This document shows, one piece after another, positions 60,852 to 64,000 of a DNA stretch of 64,000 nucleotides (the first letter of the stretch is position 1; the number at the start of each line of letters is the position of its first letter). Under the pieces are notes generated by a model. The model saw only the letters and a program-made list of their open reading frames with translations, was not told the origin of the DNA and did not search any database. A program made the position numbers and the translations under genes. This DNA comes from Hyphomicrobiales bacterium (GTDB lineage: Bacteria; Pseudomonadota; Alphaproteobacteria; Rhizobiales; Phreatobacteraceae), in the NCBI GenBank assembly GCA_017304475.1, contig JAFKKV010000035.1, positions 1 to 64,000 of the forward strand. The letters run 5' to 3'.

Positions 60852-62216
60852 ATGGCCGGAGCCATCACGCGCGACGACGCGTCAGACCAGACATCGGACT
60901 ATTCGGCGATCGCCGTTCCACACGGCGCCCGCATGCGGCGCGGGCCGCTCACCATGACCTGGTGGGCCGTGTGCAGCGCCATGTTCTATATCGTCGTGGC
61001 GGCGACGCTGGCGCTCAATTTCGGTACGCGCAACGCCGTCATCGGCATGCTCCTGTCGGTGATCTGCTACGGCGTGATCAATGCGGTGCTGAGCCGCTAC
61101 GCCATTCGCACCGGGCTTTCGGTCGCGCTGTTTTCGCGCATCCTGTTCGGCAATGCCGGGGCCGCCATCGCGACCCTGATCTTCTTCGCCACCGCCATCT
61201 ATTACGCGGTGTTCGAGGGTTCGGTGATCGCGGTCGCCATCTCCACGGTGTTCCCGTCGATCTCCTATCCCGTGGCCGCCCTGATCGTGGTCGCCTATAG
61301 CGTGCCGCTGATCTTCGGCAGCATTCAGAACTGGCTCGACAAGTTCAACGGCGTGCTGTTGCCCTTCTACGTCATCGGCCTGGTCGCGGCCGTGGTGCTC
61401 GCCATCGCCACCCATGGCTACAGCAATGCCTGGCTGAGTTTCGGCCCGGCCGGCGGCGCGCCCGCCAATGGCTGGTGGGACTGCTTCGTCTATTACATGG
61501 GGGTCTGGATCCTCATGATGTACACCTTCGATTATGCCCGCTTCGGCCGGCAGGAGGATGCCGACTATCACGCCCGCTTCAATTTCGGCGCGCCGTTCTA
61601 CCTGGTCGCCTTTTTCATCAACGGCCTCGTCGGTATTTTCCTGGCCTCCACCATTCCCATGGACGGCGCGCTCAGCGAGGTCTCGGTGGTGCTGGCGCTG
61701 CTGAAGCTCATGGGCCTGAGCGGGCTTGCCTTCGTCTGGATCTCGCAAACCCGCATCAACACCGCCAATTTCTACCTGGCGGCCGTCAATATGGAGGCCT
61801 TCGTCACCCAGGTGACCGGCCGGCGCCTCGGTAAGCTGGTTTTCGCCTTCGTCGCCGGCGCCATCGTCTATGGGCTGATGCTGGCCAATGTCTTCCACTA
61901 CATCCTGCAGGCGCTCGCCTATCAGGGCATTTTCGTCGTCGCCTGGGTCGGCATCGCGCTGACCCATATCCTCTCGGGCAAATATGACCGGCTGTTCGGC
62001 GCGGCGATCGAATATCGCGCCGACCGGGTGCCCGCCTTCAACCCCTGCGGCCTGATCGCCTGGTTCGGCGCGACCGCCCTCGGCGTCGTGCTGCTCCATG
62101 CCGGACCGACGGTCGCCAGCTTCTCGGCGCCGGCCACGGCGCTCGCGGCGGCGGCGATCTATGGCGGCCTGCTCACCTTGGCGCGGCCGGCCTGGTTCGT
62201 CGCCGAGCCGACCTGA
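60852..62216 (+). CDS. NCS1-family permease (hydantoin/purine-type)
   Basis: The 454-residue protein has 12 hydrophobic helices and resembles NCS1 nucleobase/allantoin/hydantoin permeases: RRGPLTMTWWAVCSAMFYIVVA at TM1, a YYMGVWILMMYTFDYARF stretch in the middle and ISQTRINTANFYLAAVNMEAF (TM8, with Asn and Gln). It likely imports hydantoin, cytosine or allantoin-like compounds for HyuAB. The start at 60852 is set by the MAGAITRDDAS N-terminus. It is followed by a convergent MBL gene. Confidence 0.86.
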   Translation: MAGAITRDDASDQTSDYSAIAVPHGARMRRGPLTMTWWAVCSAMFYIVVAATLALNFGTRNAVIGMLLSVICYGVINAVLSRYAIRTGLSVALFSRILFGNAGAAIATLIFFATAIYYAVFEGSVIAVAISTVFPSISYPVAALIVVAYSVPLIFGSIQNWLDKFNGVLLPFYVIGLVAAVVLAIATHGYSNAWLSFGPAGGAPANGWWDCFVYYMGVWILMMYTFDYARFGRQEDADYHARFNFGAPFYLVAFFINGLVGIFLASTIPMDGALSEVSVVLALLKLMGLSGLAFVWISQTRINTANFYLAAVNMEAFVTQVTGRRLGKLVFAFVAGAIVYGLMLANVFHYILQALAYQGIFVVAWVGIALTHILSGKYDRLFGAAIEYRADRVPAFNPCGLIAWFGATALGVVLLHAGPTVASFSAPATALAAAAIYGGLLTLARPAWFVAEPT

Positions 62217-62229
62217 CCGGCGCGAAACA

Positions 62230-62260
62230 GACGTTCCGCCTCGAGGCGAGGCGGAACGTC
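62230..62260. terminator. Hairpin at convergent permease/MBL ends
   Basis: GACGTTCCGCCTC and its exact complement (13-bp stem, 5-base loop) occupy the 42-bp gap between the two convergent genes, reaching into the MBL stop codon. No T-tract; bidirectional barrier or end is likely. Confidence 0.5.
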
Positions 62261-63218
62261 AGGTCGCCGGTACGAAGCGATAGGCGGAGCCCTGGCGCTC
62301 CACGCGCCCGAGACCGCCGCCCGGCAGGTGATAGGTTGCCACCAGCACCTTCTCACTCGCCAGCCGATCGAGCAGCCGCCTGCGGGTCGCGGCCGCGCGT
62401 TCCGGTTCCTGGTCGAAGGCGGTCGCCCAGTCCGGGTGGCCGAACGACAGGACCGGATGGGTGAAGGCATCGCCGAGAATCATCAGGCTGTCCGAGCCGG
62501 TGCGGACCTCGAAGGAGACATGGCCCGGCGTATGGCCTCCCGTCTCGAAGGCCGTCACACCGGAAACGATGTCCTCGCCCGGCCGGAAGCGCTTCAGCTG
62601 CGGCTCGAGCGCTTTCAGCACCCTTTGCGCGCCGGCGGCAAAGGCATGGCGCTCCTCGGGCAGCCGGGCGAAGACATCCGGCGCGAACCAGAAGGCCCAT
62701 TCGGCCTCGGCCATGTGATAGGTGGCGTTCGGATAAGCCGGCGTGTCGAACTCGTCGAGCGCACCCCAGAGATGATCGGGATGGGCGTGGGTGAACAGCA
62801 CCTGCGTCACCTTGGCCGGATCGATCCCGGCGGTCTCGACCGATTGCGGCAGGCGCCCGGTCGTCGGCAGGAAGTTGCGGCCAGCGCCGCAATCGAACAT
62901 CAGCAGATCCCGGCCGAGCGCCAGGAGGGGCACGTTCAGCGCGTTCTGGGTCGTGTCCACGGCAAGGCCCGCTTGCGCCAGCACCGCACGCACCTCCGCC
63001 GGCGCAACGCCGCGCGCCAGCATCGCGGTCGGCAAGGTGATCGATCCGTCGGTCAGGATCTTCAGCGATGCCGCGCCGACCCGCGCGGAGGCGATCTCCT
63101 GGGCGGTGGCCGGCCAGGGCAGGGCCATGGCGGCGGTCGCCGCGGCGCCGAGCCGGACCAGGGCGCGACGGTCGAGCGCGGGGGAGCCGAAGAGCGTGTC
63201 GTCGTCACAATGCGTCAT
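62259..63218 (-). CDS. Tat-exported MBL-fold metallo-hydrolase
   Basis: The 319-residue protein has a Tat-like signal (DRRALVRLGAAATAAMALPWPATAQ) and a metallo-beta-lactamase fold: HAHPDH (about 146-151), GGHTPGHVSFE and GDAFTHP bind two metal ions. The body resembles quorum-quenching lactonase and other hydrolases rather than true beta-lactamases. The substrate is unknown; as it is next to hyuBA and a permease, a lactone or cyclic amide product is conceivable. Confidence 0.86.
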   Translation of the reverse strand: MTHCDDDTLFGSPALDRRALVRLGAAATAAMALPWPATAQEIASARVGAASLKILTDGSITLPTAMLARGVAPAEVRAVLAQAGLAVDTTQNALNVPLLALGRDLLMFDCGAGRNFLPTTGRLPQSVETAGIDPAKVTQVLFTHAHPDHLWGALDEFDTPAYPNATYHMAEAEWAFWFAPDVFARLPEERHAFAAGAQRVLKALEPQLKRFRPGEDIVSGVTAFETGGHTPGHVSFEVRTGSDSLMILGDAFTHPVLSFGHPDWATAFDQEPERAAATRRRLLDRLASEKVLVATYHLPGGGLGRVERQGSAYRFVPAT

Positions 63219-63306
63219 GACGGTCTCCGAACCTGGCCAAGCGTCAGAACGACAATATCCGCCTGATGTCCAAGGCCAAGCCCCAAAGGCGAAAGCGCCA
63301 CGAAAT

Positions 63307-63471
63307 CAACCCTCTCCCAGAGGGAGAGGGTGCCCGCGTCAGCGGGCGGGTGAGGGGTCGTCCATCTTCGGTTGGGGCGGCATGCGGCGTGAGCGTCGGC
63401 TGCAGACCTGAGGGGTTACGCCCCTCACCCGGCGCCTGACGGCGCCACCCTCTCCCTCTGGGAGAGGGTTG
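63307..63471. repeat. Inverted repeat, family B copy 2 (51-bp arms)
   Basis: Arms 63307-63357 and 63421-63471 are near-perfect complements (51 bp each), starting CAACCCTCTCCCAGAGGGAG, with a short difference only in an internal hairpin. The core matches family B copy 1 at 34001-34210. It fills most of the gap between the MBL and acyltransferase genes. Confidence 0.9.
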
Positions 63472-63486
63472 ATTCCGCGCCGCATC

Positions 63487-64000
63487 TCATCCCCCAAGCT
63501 TCACCGCCGACCCCACGGCGGCCTGGCGGCGGCCGGCGAGGCGCGCGCCGAGGCGGGTCAGCGGCTGCTCGAAAAAGCGGAACGACAGCCAGCACCAGCC
63601 GAAGCAGGCGGCAAGCGCCAGCGCATAGAAGCCGTAGCCAGCACCGGGCAGGGGATAACAGGCGAGCTGCTGCCAGAGATAGAGCCCGTAGGACATCTGG
63701 CCGATGGCCACGAGCGGTGGCCAGGACAGAGCGGAGCCCAATGCGCCCGGCAGCTTGAGCCAAGCGAAGACCTTGCGGATCGTGCCCTCATGGAAGGCGG
63801 CGATCACGCCGAGGCCGATGATGACGAAACCGCGCAGGGGAAAATAGATTTCGCCCGCGGCGATCCTCGTTGCGACCATCACCCCGGCCAGGGTAACGCC
63901 GGCGCAGAGCCGGCCCGTCAGGCCGCCCTTGATGGCGAAGGCAAAGACGAAGGGAAAAACCAGGTAGAACTGCTCCTCGAACGACAGGCTCCACATATGG
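63487..64000 (-). CDS. Acyltransferase 3 family, 3' part only
   Basis: The C-terminal 171 residues of a membrane acyltransferase are present; the start is beyond the window. WSLSFEEQFYLVFPFVFAFAIK is the acyltransferase-3 (OafA type) mark, and GQMSYGLYLWQQLACYPL with FRFFEQPLTRLGARL is the typical end. It would acylate a cell-surface sugar, giving a fourth acyltransferase-like gene in the window when the CelD-like one is counted. Confidence 0.85.
   Translation of the reverse strand, partial: HMWSLSFEEQFYLVFPFVFAFAIKGGLTGRLCAGVTLAGVMVATRIAAGEIYFPLRGFVIIGLGVIAAFHEGTIRKVFAWLKLPGALGSALSWPPLVAIGQMSYGLYLWQQLACYPLPGAGYGFYALALAACFGWCWLSFRFFEQPLTRLGARLAGRRQAAVGSAVKLGG

Overview
The window is a GC-rich (mid to high 60s % by eye) chromosomal segment. 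Dense genes, ATGA overlaps, many twin-arginine signals, several Bug-type solute-binding proteins, DUF2585 and DUF2937 genes and a full sox cluster point to an alphaproteobacterium of the Hyphomicrobiales (Rhizobiales), perhaps close to Phreatobacter or Bosea. That placement is inferred from protein style and gene content. I see no rRNA, tRNA, CRISPR array or intact transposon.

Layout. 1-18641: a cell-surface or exopolysaccharide locus. It has a WecG-type and a GT4 glycosyltransferase, a CelD-like acetyltransferase, a GumC/Wzz chain-length protein, UDP-glucose dehydrogenase and UDP-glucuronate decarboxylase (together a UDP-xylose route), a HAD phosphatase fused to a UbiA enzyme of the decaprenylphosphoryl-phosphoribose synthase type, GtrA, a GT-C-like membrane protein, a Tat-exported GH10 xylanase, an ExoQ-like ligase/polymerase and two acyltransferases. 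A drug exporter and its regulator sit in the middle. 18810-23725: housekeeping and regulatory genes (map, LacI, DoxX, LysR, DUF2937). 23808-27700: a Bug binding protein divergent from an aldolase, bicupin and DUF6282 operon that looks like an undescribed catabolic pathway. 28082-31895: a DUF1062 protein and a non-canonical leucyl-tRNA synthetase preceded by a leader peptide and attenuator. 32010-37979: Bug protein, IclR, quinone oxidoreductase, two-subunit class I hydro-lyase and a malate/lactate-type dehydrogenase. 38283-41928: an EmrAB-type pump with a divergent TetR gene and twin operators. 42269-43139: two small conserved genes. 43213-55093: a thiosulfate-oxidising sox locus. 55186-64000: an AraC regulator, a DUF333 lipoprotein-like gene, hydantoinase hyuBA with an NCS1 permease, an MBL hydrolase and the end of another acyltransferase.

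How the parts work together. In the sox locus SoxYZ carries the sulfur, SoxAX loads it, SoxB and SoxCD oxidise it, SoxV and SoxS supply reductant, SoxR represses, and a flavocytochrome c sulfide dehydrogenase pair, a DsrE-like protein and a YeeE/YedE transporter extend it to sulfide and sulfur import. In the surface locus, pentose chemistry recurs (UDP-xylose enzymes, a polyprenyl-phosphopentose synthase fusion and a xylanase), which suggests a pentose-containing polymer.

The strongest new-looking signal is the region upstream of leuS: a 15-residue leader peptide with tandem Leu codons followed by three mutually exclusive hairpins, as in a classical attenuator, on a synthetase that appears to be a transferred second copy. 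Three families of large nested inverted repeats, each present twice, fill most of the longer gene-free stretches.
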